A stretch of 64,000 bases of DNA from Thermococcus alcaliphilus (GTDB lineage: Archaea; Methanobacteriota_B; Thermococci; Thermococcales; Thermococcaceae): contig NZ_JAMXLV010000020.1 of assembly GCF_024054535.1 (NCBI RefSeq), forward strand, positions 186,001 to 250,000, written 5' to 3'. The notes beneath the pieces are model-generated. The model saw nothing but the letters and a program-made list of their open reading frames with translations, was not told where the DNA came from and did no database searches. Positions 52,984 through 62,278 of the stretch are shown here, in pieces. A program made the position numbers and the translations under genes. Positions within the stretch are counted from its first letter, which is position 1. The number at the start of each line of letters is the position of its first letter.

Positions 52984-54216
52984 TCACTCCCTTATGAAGC
53001 CGTAGCCGATAAGTCTCCACCTTGAGCCTACCTGTCTGCTAATTGCAACTCTTTCTCCAGGCTCTGCACATATCGGGATTTGGAGCTTGAGTTCAATCTC
53101 GTCTTTGCTTAATCCAGTTACGAGACCCATTGTTCTTGCCGTCCCTACGTTGAGGAGGAGTATCTCCTTCCTCTTTATCGGCTCTACTTTAAGTTCTTCT
53201 TCTGTCCCAACTACCCTTTCAAGGAGGTGCACTTCTAACCTAAGATCCTGCCAAACCGGTGGAAGCTTTCCTGGCTTTCCGACAACATTACCTGCCATTA
53301 AATCTCCCTTAGTCAAGAAGGGATCAAGCTTAGTGCCAACTCCCACCAATCCACCGGGATATGCCTCTTCTACAAATCGTCCCCCTGCCTGAAGGGAGAC
53401 TATCTCAGTGGTTATGGGCTCGTATTTTATTCTTCCATGCTCCTCATAGGGAACCCCGGGTCTTATTTCGATCTCATCCCCAACTTTGAGCTTTCCTTGA
53501 ATAATTGAACCCCCGATAACCCCACCAACAAGCTTTTCGGGAGGAGTTCCAGGCTTATTGACATCAAAACTTCTCAAAACAAGCATTCTTGGGGGTTTGT
53601 TTGGATCCCTTTTGGGTGTTGGAATGAAGTCCTCTATAGCCTTTATCAGCACGTCTATGTTTGCTCCGTGAAGGGCGGATATTGGAATTATGGGAGCATT
53701 TTCCGCTACAGTGCCCTTGATGAACTCCTTAATCTGTCTGTAGTTTTCCATGGCTTGTTCCTTCGTTACGAGCTCAATCTTGTTTTGGGCGATTATTATG
53801 TTCTTGTTTCCTACTATCTGCAATGCCATTAAGTGCTCTCTCGTTTGAGGTCTTGGGCATGGCTCATTTGCGGCAATAACCAAAACTGCACCATCCATCA
53901 AAGAAGCCCCAGCCAGCATTGTGGTCATCAAAGCCTCGTGGCCCGGGGCGTCTATAAAAGAAACTCTCCTCTCGAACTCGGTTTCAGCACCACAGTATGG
54001 ACATTTTGGAGAAGTAGAATACCTTCCACAGCTTGGACACTTTCTTATTTCAGCATCGGCAAAACCTATCTTAATTGTGATACCCCTTCTAAGCTCCTCG
54101 CTATGTGTGTCAGTCCAAATTCCGGTTAGAGCTTTTGTTAGTGTTGTCTTACCGTGATCAACGTGACCAACCATACCGATATTAACCTCAGCCTGCTTAA
54201 ACTTCTTCTTTGCCAT
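52984..54216 (-). CDS. eif2g: Translation initiation factor aIF2 gamma subunit
   Basis: 410 residues. G1 [18 protein letters not shown]3 [14 protein letters not shown]4 AQNKIELV, and a zinc knuckle [17 protein letters not shown] between. Domains II and III follow ([22 protein letters not shown] and so on). It carries initiator tRNA to the small subunit. The ATG follows GGAGGCGAGG. It is with S6e, as in many archaea. Confidence 0.97.
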   Translation of the reverse strand: MAKKKFKQAEVNIGMVGHVDHGKTTLTKALTGIWTDTHSEELRRGITIKIGFADAEIRKCPSCGRYSTSPKCPYCGAETEFERRVSFIDAPGHEALMTTMLAGASLMDGAVLVIAANEPCPRPQTREHLMALQIVGNKNIIIAQNKIELVTKEQAMENYRQIKEFIKGTVAENAPIIPISALHGANIDVLIKAIEDFIPTPKRDPNKPPRMLVLRSFDVNKPGTPPEKLVGGVIGGSIIQGKLKVGDEIEIRPGVPYEEHGRIKYEPITTEIVSLQAGGRFVEEAYPGGLVGVGTKLDPFLTKGDLMAGNVVGKPGKLPPVWQDLRLEVHLLERVVGTEEELKVEPIKRKEILLLNVGTARTMGLVTGLSKDEIELKLQIPICAEPGERVAISRQVGSRWRLIGYGFIRE

Positions 54217-54324
54217 TTTTCCTCGCCTCCAAAATTAAGGGTTTATTCTCCCTTATTAACCTTACCACAAGGACTTTTAAATTAATCGATGACAATTAAA
54301 GATTAAAGAATGGAGAAGGAAGGT

Positions 54325-54705
54325 TCATGGATAGACAATTTTAACATTTATTTGAGCAATTTCGGGGCTTATTGTGTTGCCCCTAACGGTTTTCTTCCTC
54401 CTTTCTCCCCTCTCTTGAGGCCTAAATCCAGGACCTCTTGAAAGGAGAATTCTAACCCTTCTTGGCCCATGAACGTCAGGCCTCATTGGGAAGCCATCTT
54501 TGTCAGTTCCACCGGTTATTTTAAGCTTAACATCTGCTGGAATTTCACTTCCAAAGATTTCACTCAAATTAAGCCCTAACTCCTTAGCCTCTATTTCGTC
54601 TCCTATTCTAAGTCCAATCAATTTATCTGCCTCAGCTCCAGTAATTTCGACCTGCTTTGCGATACCACTCTTTGGATCGGATATTACAAGCTTAAATGTT
54701 GCCAT
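54325..54705 (-). CDS. rps6e: Ribosomal protein S6e
   Basis: 126 residues. [45 protein letters not shown], then [36 protein letters not shown]-type sequence (here [23 protein letters not shown]), matching the S6e core without the phosphorylated eukaryotic tail. The ATG follows GGAGGTGGGAGGAA. Confidence 0.97.
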   Translation of the reverse strand: MATFKLVISDPKSGIAKQVEITGAEADKLIGLRIGDEIEAKELGLNLSEIFGSEIPADVKLKITGGTDKDGFPMRPDVHGPRRVRILLSRGPGFRPQERGERRKKTVRGNTISPEIAQINVKIVYP

Positions 54706-54849
54706 TTCCTCCCACCTCCACTTTCATTAGCGGGATTCATTGGGTAAACCCCTTGTCCACCATGGGCTAAGCGGCTTCATTTAAAAAGGTTTCTTCAACA
54801 AAAACTTTTTTATATGCTTATGCTCATCTTCTCAACAAGAGGTGATACA

Positions 54850-55020
54850 ATGGCCAAGGAAAAAACAACTCTCCCCCCAACCGGTGCGGGTTTAATGAGA
54901 TTCTTTGACGAAGACACAAGGGCAATAAAAATAAGCCCCAAAGGGGCAATAGCAATAGTATTGATATTTGTGGCTATTGAGATACTGCTCAATGTGTTTG
55001 GTCATCAAATATTTGGCTAG
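54850..55020 (+). CDS. secG: Preprotein translocase Sec61-beta (SecG) subunit
   Basis: 56 residues from the ATG at 54850 behind AAGAGGTGA. MAKEKTTLPPTGAGLMRFFDEDTRAIKISPKGAIAIVLIF is the archaeal Sec61-beta pattern: a cytoplasmic tail with PP-GAGL-RF and one membrane span (IAIVLIFVAIEILLNVF). A TATA-like TTTTTTATATG at 54806-54816 precedes it. Convergent with the PRC-barrel gene (4-bp overlap). Confidence 0.95.
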   Translation: MAKEKTTLPPTGAGLMRFFDEDTRAIKISPKGAIAIVLIFVAIEILLNVFGHQIFG

Positions 55021-55673
55021 AGGAGAGTTTTCTTTAAACCCCTTGCGTTTAACTCTTCATTCACTATTTTTCTAATGACGTCCTCGATGTATCCCTTTAT
55101 GAGAGTCTCGACGTCTGCTTTTATCTGGTCTATATCATGCCTTAACCCTTCTAGGAGCTTTATATACTCTTTCGCCATCTCAAGCTGTCCTTCTTGCTTT
55201 ATAAGCTGTTCTTTTAAGTGCTCAAAGTCCTCTTTGAGAACCTGAAGCCTCTTTACCTCTCTGGTAAGTTCGTCAATCTGTTTAATCAGCTTTGAGTTTT
55301 CCTCCTTAAGCTCTGCAATAACCTTTTCTTTGTGCTCCAGCTCTTTCACCAAAGCGTTGTATTCCGAAGCTATGTTGTGGAGCCTCTCTATCTCCCTTAT
55401 TGGTGGAACCTGACCGTTTCCGAGGATTATGACATCTGGACCAACGCTGACAATGTCGGTGGGCTTGATCTTTATCTTTCTTTCACTTGAGAACATGCCG
55501 GGCTGGAGTTCACCGCTCTTGCTTATGTTCTCCAGGGGCTTGATTTTTAGAATAAAATAGAACTGGTCGTGATCAACTTCCACATTAATGTCGGTCACAT
55601 AACCAAGTATCTGTCCATCGGTCAATGAAACAACAAACTTATTAACAAGCTGGTTCCCCTGTTGGTTCTCCAT
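55017..55673 (-). CDS. PRC-barrel plus coiled-coil protein
   Basis: 218 residues from the ATG at 55673 (GGTGAGTGCC upstream). The first 95 residues are a PRC-barrel domain: LVNKFVVSLTDGQILGYVTDINVEVDHDQFYFILKI and KIKPTDIVSVGPDVIIL. A coiled coil with strong heptads runs from about 105 to 195 (EYNALVKELEHKEKVIAELKEENSKLIKQIDELTREVKRLQVLKEDF), and a conserved-looking end follows (GYIEDVIRKIVNEELNARGLKKTLL). The order is the same as in CdvA of the crenarchaeal division system. Function here is unknown. Confidence 0.8.
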   Translation of the reverse strand: MENQQGNQLVNKFVVSLTDGQILGYVTDINVEVDHDQFYFILKIKPLENISKSGELQPGMFSSERKIKIKPTDIVSVGPDVIILGNGQVPPIREIERLHNIASEYNALVKELEHKEKVIAELKEENSKLIKQIDELTREVKRLQVLKEDFEHLKEQLIKQEGQLEMAKEYIKLLEGLRHDIDQIKADVETLIKGYIEDVIRKIVNEELNARGLKKTLL

Positions 55674-55743
55674 GGCACTCACCTAAGAAAGATTTTTGAA
55701 GTTACTCTACTTAAGCCTTTCCGAGGTCAAAAGGTGAGAGTCA

Positions 55744-56316
55744 ATGATAATCTTTGTTGGACGGTCAAATGTTGGGAAAAGCACGCTGATATTTAGGCTT
55801 ACTGGGAAGTACGTTAAGAGAGGCAAGAGGCCGGGTGTAACGAGAAAACCAATAGAGATAGGATGGAGGGGGAAAACGATAATTGACATGCCGGGGTTTG
55901 GATTTATGAGTGGAGTACCAAAACATGTTCAAGAAAAGATAAAAACTGAAATAGTGCGCTTTATAGAAGACAACGCCGATAAAATTGAGCTTGCGGTTTT
56001 GGTTGTAGATGGAAAAAGCGCCCTTGAAATCATTGAGCGGTGGGAGAAAAGGGGAGAGATACCCATCGATGTCGAGTTCTTCCAGTTTCTTCAAGAACTT
56101 AACATACCAACCATAGTTGCAGTCAACAAGATGGACAAAGTGAAAAACTTAAATGCAACCATAAATCGTCTCATAGAGAAATTTGGGCTCAATGGAACGT
56201 GGGAAGATTACAAAGATACTTTTGTCCCAATCTCTGCAAAATTTGGGACAAACTTAGACCAGCTTAGAAAATTGATAGAAGAAAAGATCAAAGAGTCTCG
56301 AGAACAACGTGGGTGA
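55744..56316 (+). CDS. engB: GTP-binding protein EngB
   Basis: 190 residues. G1 IFVGRSNVGKSTLIFRLTG (residues 6-14 core), G2 region RPGVTRKPIEIGWRGK, G3 IIDMPGFGFMSG, G4 AVNKMDKV, G5 PISAKFG. EngB/YihA helps ribosome large-subunit assembly in bacteria; the archaeal role is likely similar. It overlaps the convergent Lrp-like gene by 29 bp and is divergent from the PRC-barrel gene. Confidence 0.93.
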   Translation: MIIFVGRSNVGKSTLIFRLTGKYVKRGKRPGVTRKPIEIGWRGKTIIDMPGFGFMSGVPKHVQEKIKTEIVRFIEDNADKIELAVLVVDGKSALEIIERWEKRGEIPIDVEFFQFLQELNIPTIVAVNKMDKVKNLNATINRLIEKFGLNGTWEDYKDTFVPISAKFGTNLDQLRKLIEEKIKESREQRG

Positions 56317-56752
56317 TTGTCTCCCTAACTCCATCGAGAGAGGCTATTTCCTCCAGTATCTCATCAAGTCTGGTTTTATCTGCTTCAACAATAAGGTCTA
56401 TATCTCCAGTAACCCTGTAAACGCGCTTAACTTTGAGCTTTTTGATTGCATCGTAAACAGATTTTCTTTTCGTGGGTTCAATTCTGACAAAGATGAACAC
56501 ATCTCCTTTCTTTTCACCCAGAAACTCCAACGCTTTGTCGGTGAGATCTATAAACCCTCTACCCGTTCTTATGTACCCGAGCTCCTTGAGGGTCTTGAGA
56601 TGATTGCTTAAGGCCTGTCTTGTTATTCCCAATTCTTCGGCTATTTCATCCTGGGTTTTTTCAACGGTGTGCACCTCTATGGTTTTTCCCTCTTTGTAAA
56701 GCTTTTTGAGCAATTCTACTTGTCTTGATGTAAGTGTAGCTTCGGTATTCAT
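56288..56752 (-). CDS. Lrp/AsnC-like transcription regulator
   Basis: 154 residues. The N-terminal helix-turn-helix is KTQDEIAEELGITRQALSNHLKTLKELGYIRTGRGFIDLTDKALEFL, longer than in true Lrp and closer to MarR/ArsR-like winged helices. The C-terminal 70 residues are a RAM-like effector domain (DVFIFVRIEPTKRKSVYDAIKKLKVKRVYRVTGDIDLIVEADKTRLDEILEEI). An inverted repeat in its promoter suggests self-control. The ATG follows GAGGTGGTAAAAA. Confidence 0.87.
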   Translation of the reverse strand: MNTEATLTSRQVELLKKLYKEGKTIEVHTVEKTQDEIAEELGITRQALSNHLKTLKELGYIRTGRGFIDLTDKALEFLGEKKGDVFIFVRIEPTKRKSVYDAIKKLKVKRVYRVTGDIDLIVEADKTRLDEILEEIASLDGVRETITHVVLETL

Positions 56753-56788
56753 TTTTTACCACCTCATTTTGTTTATTTTGCAATCACA

Positions 56789-56808
56789 AACTATTAGGTT
56801 TAATAGTT
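56789..56808 (-). promoter_or_regulatory. Inverted repeat in the Lrp-like gene promoter
   Basis: AACTATTA, GGTT, TAATAGTT is a perfect 8-bp inverted repeat lying 37-56 bp before the ATG and next to a TATA-like TTTATTAAAC (minus strand, about 56806-56815). Bound protein would block the polymerase, which fits autorepression. Confidence 0.5.
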
Positions 56809-56904
56809 TAATAAATCTTTTGGTCTTTGTAAATTGATTCCGCTACTTAGTCCCCCATAAACTCTGGGGTTAACTTTTTAATTGTTTCCTTTTTACTTTC
56901 AATC

Positions 56905-57978
56905 ATGAATAAGGCGAAATACACACAGGAAGTTCCAGAAGATAGAAACGAAGTCCTCAAAATCATTCAAGAAGAGAAAAAGCCCCTCAAGATTATGATA
57001 CTGGGTGGAGTTGACAGTGGGAAAACAACTCTAACTGTGTTTCTAGCCAATGAGCTTCTCTCCCAAGGATTTAGAGTAGCGATTGTAGACAGCGACGTTG
57101 GTCAAAAAGGCATTTTGCCTCCTGCTCTCATAAGTCTTGGGTTTCCTGACAGCATTTTCACAACAATGGAAGAAATAAAACCTGTAAAGCACTATTTTGT
57201 CGGTACAATAACACCAAATCAGTTTTTTGGAGAGATGGTAACTGGAGTTAAGCTCCTTGTGAATGAGGCTATGAAACGAAGAGCTGACATCGTTATAATA
57301 GACACTACCGGTCTAGTTCATGGTTCGGGAGTTGAGTTAAAAAGAATGAAAATAGAGATGGTTAAGCCTGATCTGGTGCTTGCTTTGCAGAGAAAAGACG
57401 AGCTTGAGGACATCCTCAGGCCTTTTGAAAACAAAACAAGAGTGATTCGGCTAGCGATTAGTGAAAATGCAAAGCCTCATACAAGGGAAGAGAGAAGGCA
57501 AATAAGAAAAGAAAAGTGGAAAAAGTACTTTGAAAACTCCAGTGAATACATTCTAGACCTTCGAAAGTTTTACATCAGCGGCACCCAGATGTTTCAGGGA
57601 AAAAAAATAAGTGAAGAAGAGAAAAGTCTCCTGGAGAGTCTATTTAGGTGGCTTATTTTCCACGGGAGAAAAATTGCCAGCAGGTATTTTGTTGTAAAGG
57701 CTGACATCGGGAGTTTCCCAAGAAATTTTGATAAAAATGCCATGAACGCAGTGGATTTAGAAAACTTGAGCAACCTCCTTATTGGTTTTATAGACAAAGA
57801 CGGTTTTTGCCTGGGACTTGGAATTCTGAAGCTGATAAACTTCAAAGAGCTTAAAGCCCATGTGCTAACTCCTTTAAATGAAAATGAAATTAAAAACGCC
57901 GTCGAAATAAGGTTTGGAAGAATTAGAGTTCGGGAAGACGGAGAGGAACTTGGGCTTTTACACAGGGATGCCCTTTAG
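56905..57978 (+). CDS. Polyribonucleotide 5'-hydroxyl kinase, Clp1/Grc3 family
   Basis: 357 residues. P-loop KIMILGGVDSGKTTLTVFLANELL (Walker A residues 34-42), then AIVDSDVGQKGILPPALISLGF, the lid-like GTITPNQFFGEMVTGVKLLVNEA, Walker B ADIVIIDTTGLVHG and RMKIEMVKPDLVLALQRKDELEDILRPF. The Pyrococcus homologue phosphorylates the 5'-OH of RNA and DNA, probably in RNA repair or tRNA processing. C-terminal 100 residues form a beta domain as in Clp1. No GGTGA site is seen before the ATG, so a leaderless start is possible. Confidence 0.92.
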   Translation: MNKAKYTQEVPEDRNEVLKIIQEEKKPLKIMILGGVDSGKTTLTVFLANELLSQGFRVAIVDSDVGQKGILPPALISLGFPDSIFTTMEEIKPVKHYFVGTITPNQFFGEMVTGVKLLVNEAMKRRADIVIIDTTGLVHGSGVELKRMKIEMVKPDLVLALQRKDELEDILRPFENKTRVIRLAISENAKPHTREERRQIRKEKWKKYFENSSEYILDLRKFYISGTQMFQGKKISEEEKSLLESLFRWLIFHGRKIASRYFVVKADIGSFPRNFDKNAMNAVDLENLSNLLIGFIDKDGFCLGLGILKLINFKELKAHVLTPLNENEIKNAVEIRFGRIRVREDGEELGLLHRDAL

Positions 57979-58024
57979 AGAAAGGTTTTTAACCGCTCTA
58001 CCATTTTAATATTAGGTGTGCCTA

Positions 58025-58864
58025 ATGGAATTCAAGGGATTCTTGGAAATTCTAAGGCCAGCTAACTGTGTTGTAGCAGGTTTAGTTGGAATTTTGGGCG
58101 CTACTGTAGCGTTAGGCAATCTTCCCAGCTATGAAAAAAGCTTGATGATCTTTCTTGTGGTATTCTTAGGGTGCAGCTGGGGCAATATAATCAACGATTA
58201 TTTTGATTATGAGATCGATAAAATCAATCGACCCAACAGACCACTTCCCCGAGGAGCACTCTCAAGAAAAGTCGCCCTCGTTTATGGACTATGCTTATCT
58301 GCTTTAGGACTTTTGATAGCTTATATGCTTAATCTGTGGGCATTTTTCTTTGCCTTTGGAGCATATCTACTGATGTACCTCTACGCTTGGAGACTCAAAC
58401 CCACACCACTTGTTGGGAATCTCGCAGTAGCAACCCTTACTGGAGCTACTCCTCTTTACGGGGCTATTGCTGTGGGAAAAATTGGCCTTGCCGGATATCT
58501 TGCTCTCTGTGCGTTTTTAGTGAACGTCGCAAGGGAGATATTCAAGGATGTGGAGGATGTTGAAGGGGATAAAGCCCATGGAGCCAAAACCCTCCCTATC
58601 GTTTGGGGAGTTGAAAAAGCATCAAAACTTGGTGTTCTATTTAGCATTGCAACTGTAATCGCTTCATTCTTACCCGTAAAAGCCGGAATTGGCCTTGGAT
58701 ACCTTCCAATAATAGTTGTAGATGGGATAATTTTATTTTCATCATACGAAATTTTAAAAGACCCCTCCCCAATTACCGCTGGAAAAGTTCAACGGAAGTT
58801 AAAACTCGCCATTTATTTGGCGGTGTTCAGCTTCTTGTTAGGCTCACTGACAAAGGAGGTGTGA
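58025..58864 (+). CDS. Digeranylgeranylglyceryl phosphate synthase (UbiA family)
   Basis: 279 residues from the ATG at 58025, after AGGTGTGCCTA (the GTG at 58016 overlaps it). First Asp motif IINDYFDYEIDKINRPNRPLPRG and second DVEDVEGDKAHGAKTLPIVWG, with eight to nine membrane spans. It adds the second geranylgeranyl chain to make the archaeal diether lipid core, following EgsA and GGGP synthase. Confidence 0.93.
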   Translation: MEFKGFLEILRPANCVVAGLVGILGATVALGNLPSYEKSLMIFLVVFLGCSWGNIINDYFDYEIDKINRPNRPLPRGALSRKVALVYGLCLSALGLLIAYMLNLWAFFFAFGAYLLMYLYAWRLKPTPLVGNLAVATLTGATPLYGAIAVGKIGLAGYLALCAFLVNVAREIFKDVEDVEGDKAHGAKTLPIVWGVEKASKLGVLFSIATVIASFLPVKAGIGLGYLPIIVVDGIILFSSYEILKDPSPITAGKVQRKLKLAIYLAVFSFLLGSLTKEV

Positions 58865-58868
58865 GATT

Positions 58869-59249
58869 ATGGAGTTTAAGGATCAGATCAAAGATAAATT
58901 ATCCGATAAGGAGTTGTGGATGGTCATCACCTTCAAAACCCCCTATGGCCCTGGGGAAACTATGGACAGGCTTGCAAGTGTTTTAGAAGAACTTGGATGG
59001 CAGGTTATGTTTAAAGCTAACTGGTGGACTGCGGATATTCCTTACGGCGTTATAAGGATAGATATCGAGCAAGATGGAAGGGAAAAGATTGTGCTTGGAA
59101 GGTGGATACTAGGCAACAAGTGCGAGCTTTTAAAGATAGAAAGCATGGATCTAGAGAGAGGCAAAAACGAGTTCTACAGACTTATAGATGGAATAACTTC
59201 AACCTTAATCTACGATCCGGTAATTAGGACAATGAGAGAGCAATACTGA
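58869..59249 (+). CDS. Uncharacterised soluble protein
   Basis: 126 residues. DKELWMVITFKTPYGPGETMDRLASVLEELGWQVMFKANWWTADIPYGVIRIDIEQDGREKIVLGRWILG shows an alpha-beta plan rich in Trp. Not recognised. Lies 4 bp after the lipid prenyltransferase gene with GGAGGTGTGAGATT before the ATG, so the two are one operon. Confidence 0.75.
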   Translation: MEFKDQIKDKLSDKELWMVITFKTPYGPGETMDRLASVLEELGWQVMFKANWWTADIPYGVIRIDIEQDGREKIVLGRWILGNKCELLKIESMDLERGKNEFYRLIDGITSTLIYDPVIRTMREQY

Positions 59250-59251
59250 CA

Positions 59252-59276
59252 TTCTTTTTTTAAAATTTAAAAAGAA
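59252..59276. terminator. Two-way terminator between convergent genes
   Basis: TTCTTTTT (59252-59259) and its complement AAAAAGAA (59269-59276) give T-rich runs on both strands in the 32-bp gap between the 126-residue protein gene and the RPA operon. Confidence 0.5.
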
Positions 59277-59281
59277 AGAGG

Positions 59282-60085
59282 CTACTCGAGTATTTGATAA
59301 TAGCCGACTTCAGGCTCAAAAATTTCTCCTTCCGCAAGGAGAGCTCTAACTGCATCCTCAATTGTCTCTGGATCGTATTTATCTTGAAGTTTTCTCTGGA
59401 TGAACTTCAATGAAACCGCAGTTCCCTTTGACCTAAGTATCTCCAACACGGCCTTCTTGGCCTCTTCAAGTTCCTTACTAACTTCTGCAGATTCCTCCTC
59501 AAACAATTCCTCCTCAAAAGCAGCCTCTTCGGCTTTTTGCTCCATTATTATGCCGTAAAGCTCATCTATTGTAGTGAGCAAATCTTCACTTATTCCCTTG
59601 TTCTTTGCGATAACCTTGGCCTTTGCGGTAATTCCATAGGTGTTGTATATCTCAAACGCTGTTCTGGCTTTTTTAATGTGCTCAACCTTGTCTTTAAGTG
59701 CCTCATATCGGTGCAGTATCCACATATTAGGATCGACTTTGCTAACTCCCTCAACGAGTATTTGTTTGTCATCTCTCCACTCGGCTATCTTTCCGATCAA
59801 CTGAACCATGTCTCCTCTCTTTACCAAGCGGACAAACTTAGTGTCGTCTCTAAATCCAAGAACCCATATCACTCCAGTTCCATCATCTACTTGGAACTTT
59901 CCATAAGTTTCATCTTCCGCAATTATGGGCTCTCTAACCACTGTTCCCACTATCTTTGCCCTATATACTTTTCTTGCATCCTTTGTGATAAGGTAATTTG
60001 GTTCGAAATCTCCCTCGCTCTTAACATAAAATCCCTCTAGAATGTCTTTTATGTAAACCCTTGTTGAAGGTAATCTCTTTTTCAT
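59282..60085 (-). CDS. rpa32: Replication protein A, RPA32 subunit
   Basis: 267 residues from the ATG at 60085 after GGTGGTTAGA. OB fold: YRAKIVGTVVREPIIAEDETYGKFQVDDGTGVIWVLGFRDDTKFVRLVKRGDMVQLIGKIAEW. The C-terminal part has a winged helix (AVLEILRSKGTAVSLKFIQRKLQDKYDPETIEDAVRALLAEGEIFE). Overlaps RPA14 by 4 bp. With RPA41 and RPA14 it forms the Pyrococcus-type heterotrimer that binds single-stranded DNA. Confidence 0.94.
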   Translation of the reverse strand: MKKRLPSTRVYIKDILEGFYVKSEGDFEPNYLITKDARKVYRAKIVGTVVREPIIAEDETYGKFQVDDGTGVIWVLGFRDDTKFVRLVKRGDMVQLIGKIAEWRDDKQILVEGVSKVDPNMWILHRYEALKDKVEHIKKARTAFEIYNTYGITAKAKVIAKNKGISEDLLTTIDELYGIIMEQKAEEAAFEEELFEEESAEVSKELEEAKKAVLEILRSKGTAVSLKFIQRKLQDKYDPETIEDAVRALLAEGEIFEPEVGYYQILE

Positions 60086-60450
60086 TCTAACCACCACACA
60101 AGAGCGTTTTCAAGTTTAGGTAAGAGTTTCTTCTCTAGTTCTTGAATCTCTTCAAGGTACTCCAGATTTACATTGCTGAAATCTTGAACCACCTCTCCAT
60201 ATATGTGAACCTTTTCGTTCCTAATGACCCTGCCAATTACCCTAACCGTTTGTCCAATTTTGGGCAAGATGTTTTCCTCACATTCAATGGCTATAACTCC
60301 AGTTCCGTCATCAAGCCAAAAGATATAGTCTATTTTGTCAACTTTAACAACCTTGCCGACCAGTGAAACTCTAACATCTTCCGGAGTTATCTCTGCAATT
60401 TTCTTTTCAACCGCAGGTTTTCTTCTCCTAATTTGAGGAACTTCTTCCAT
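60082..60450 (-). CDS. rpa14: Replication protein A, RPA14 subunit
   Basis: 122 residues, a single OB fold: DVRVSLVGKVVKVDKIDYIFWLDDGTGVIAIECEENILPKIGQTVRVIGRVIRNEKVHIYGEVV. Smallest subunit and trimer core partner. One base separates its start codon from the RPA41 stop. Confidence 0.93.
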   Translation of the reverse strand: MEEVPQIRRRKPAVEKKIAEITPEDVRVSLVGKVVKVDKIDYIFWLDDGTGVIAIECEENILPKIGQTVRVIGRVIRNEKVHIYGEVVQDFSNVNLEYLEEIQELEKKLLPKLENALVWWLE

Positions 60451-60451
60451 C

Positions 60452-61513
60452 TCACTCTACCTCCTTCAAGAGCTCTCTCCTGACTCTTTCAATTTCTCTT
60501 TCATACTCAACCTCATCCCATGAGGATGCTTTCAATATAAGCCCCAAGAATCTGTCCTCAACGACGTTTCCCCTGACGATTATCTCTTTTCCGAGAACAT
60601 GGTAGAACTCTTCTTCTGCAAGCTTTCTTCCGGCTTCCCTCATAGTTAAGCCAGTATTTACAAGCTCTTTAAGCTTCTCGCTAATATCTTCCGGCTCAGC
60701 TCCGAGAATCTCCACTACATCGTCTCCAAAGAGGGTAACCCTTATGTAGCCTGTCGAGTCATCGAGACCAAAGTCCAGTATGGTGGCTTTTATAGGTTTA
60801 ACCTCACCGTGCTCTATACACACCCATGTCTCCGTTGCCGGATCATAGTCAACTTTTCTCCTGCACTGAGGACATGCATCGTATGCTATAACCCTGTAAA
60901 GCTTCGCTATTGTACCCCTAACTTCAACGAACTTTTCTCCACCCATCAAGTCCCCTATGTTTTTTCTCGTGTAGTTGTAGCTCCTAACCTCCTCAATTGG
61001 TGGGATTTCCTTAACCCTTGGATCTTCGGGATTTATTATAACTCTGCTCCTGAAGTTAACATGAAGCTCTGGAAGGCCTCTAAGACTTTCTCTCACATCC
61101 GCATTTATAATTTTGATCACTGTACCGGGCTGGATCTCATTATAATACTTTGCGATCTCAGAATCCCACAAAACAACCCTTGCCCTTCCAGTGTTGTCGT
61201 AGATTAAAAGAGCAGCAACCCTTCCTGTTGAGCCATCCCTCTTAGTGTATTCTCTAACAGGATACTTGCGCAAAACCCTACCAACTACGTTTATGTTCCT
61301 CATTCCAGGAACTAAATCGGCAATATGGATCAGAGCAGGCTCTTCCTCCTCGGTTTCTACTCCAAGCTGTTCTGCCAAAAGAAGTGCGGCTGCGTGTTCA
61401 GAGATTTCATTAGTCTGAGCTATCTCCTTGATTTTACGCTCTATTTCCTTTAGACTCATACCCGTTTTTTTCCTTATCCTATCCACAATCTCCTCTTTCG
61501 TTATAACCGTCAT
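60452..61513 (-). CDS. rpa41: Replication protein A, RPA41 subunit
   Basis: 353 residues from the ATG at 61513 after AGGTGAGTGTAT. N-terminal domain, then an OB fold (RNINVVGRVLRKYPVREYTKRDGSTGRVAALLIYDNTGRARVVLWDSE), then a second OB fold carrying a zinc finger, CPQCRRKVDYDPATETWVCIEHGE. It is the main DNA-binding subunit and the first gene of the operon. The finger ends Cys-x2-His. Confidence 0.95.
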   Translation of the reverse strand: MTVITKEEIVDRIRKKTGMSLKEIERKIKEIAQTNEISEHAAALLLAEQLGVETEEEEPALIHIADLVPGMRNINVVGRVLRKYPVREYTKRDGSTGRVAALLIYDNTGRARVVLWDSEIAKYYNEIQPGTVIKIINADVRESLRGLPELHVNFRSRVIINPEDPRVKEIPPIEEVRSYNYTRKNIGDLMGGEKFVEVRGTIAKLYRVIAYDACPQCRRKVDYDPATETWVCIEHGEVKPIKATILDFGLDDSTGYIRVTLFGDDVVEILGAEPEDISEKLKELVNTGLTMREAGRKLAEEEFYHVLGKEIIVRGNVVEDRFLGLILKASSWDEVEYEREIERVRRELLKEVE

Positions 61514-61630
61514 ATACACTCACCTGAATAGTAATTCGCAGAGCAGGTATTTAAAGTTTTTGAATCTTTAATAAACCCTTAAAATTTCTTCATAGTGCAG
61601 AAAAAGAAAAACGAGCGGTATAAGAAATTA

Positions 61631-62203
61631 CTACTCCACGTTTTTCTCTTCTTGTTGCTTCTCTATTTTTGCTATTAAGTCGGAATATTCGGCATGAACA
61701 ACCTTTTTGAAGGCTTCCTTTATTATCAAGGGGTCGTTTTCTGGGAATCCATAAAGCTCTGCAAACTTCTGGGTTGTTCCAAGGATTTTAGTCCTCTCAT
61801 ACGGCTCTGCATAGATAAGACCCATTTCTAACAGGCGTTTTATGTGTTCATAGGCTTGGCTTCCCCTGAGCTTTACCAGTTTGCTCTGCTCTATTGGCTG
61901 TAGATAAGCTATCAAAGCAAGAGTTTTGAGCTCTCCAGTTCTCAGATCTGGCCTTGGCATGAGGTGAATAACCCTTTGGGAGTATTCTTGTTTAACCTGC
62001 ATCACATATTTATCACCGAGAACCCTTACAACTTCTATGGCACTTTTCCTCTCGGCATATTCAGCCGCTATAAGTTCAATAAGCTTTTCAAGATAGTCGA
62101 GGGATTTAATTCCAAGGGCTTTAGATAGCTCTTTAAGGCTTAAAGGTCGTCCCGCAACAAACAGGGCAGCCTCCACCAAGGCCTTATCCTCTATTAATCC
62201 CAT
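61631..62203 (-). CDS. scpB: Segregation and condensation protein B
   Basis: 190 residues from the ATG at 62203 (AGGTGATGATT upstream). Tandem winged helices: LVEAALFVAGRPLSLKELSKALGIKSLDYLEKLIELIAAEY and GELKTLALIAYLQPIEQSKLVKLRGSQAYEHIKRLLEMGLI. It binds the ScpA linker in the condensin complex. It is apart from smc-scpA, lying 12 kb away beside the RPA operon. Confidence 0.93.
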   Translation of the reverse strand: MGLIEDKALVEAALFVAGRPLSLKELSKALGIKSLDYLEKLIELIAAEYAERKSAIEVVRVLGDKYVMQVKQEYSQRVIHLMPRPDLRTGELKTLALIAYLQPIEQSKLVKLRGSQAYEHIKRLLEMGLIYAEPYERTKILGTTQKFAELYGFPENDPLIIKEAFKKVVHAEYSDLIAKIEKQQEEKNVE

Positions 62204-62278
62204 AATCATCACCTAAGGACAGTTTTCGGATTAACACATTATTGTCTTTTCTGTTTTATATCGCTTTCGATCCTTCCA

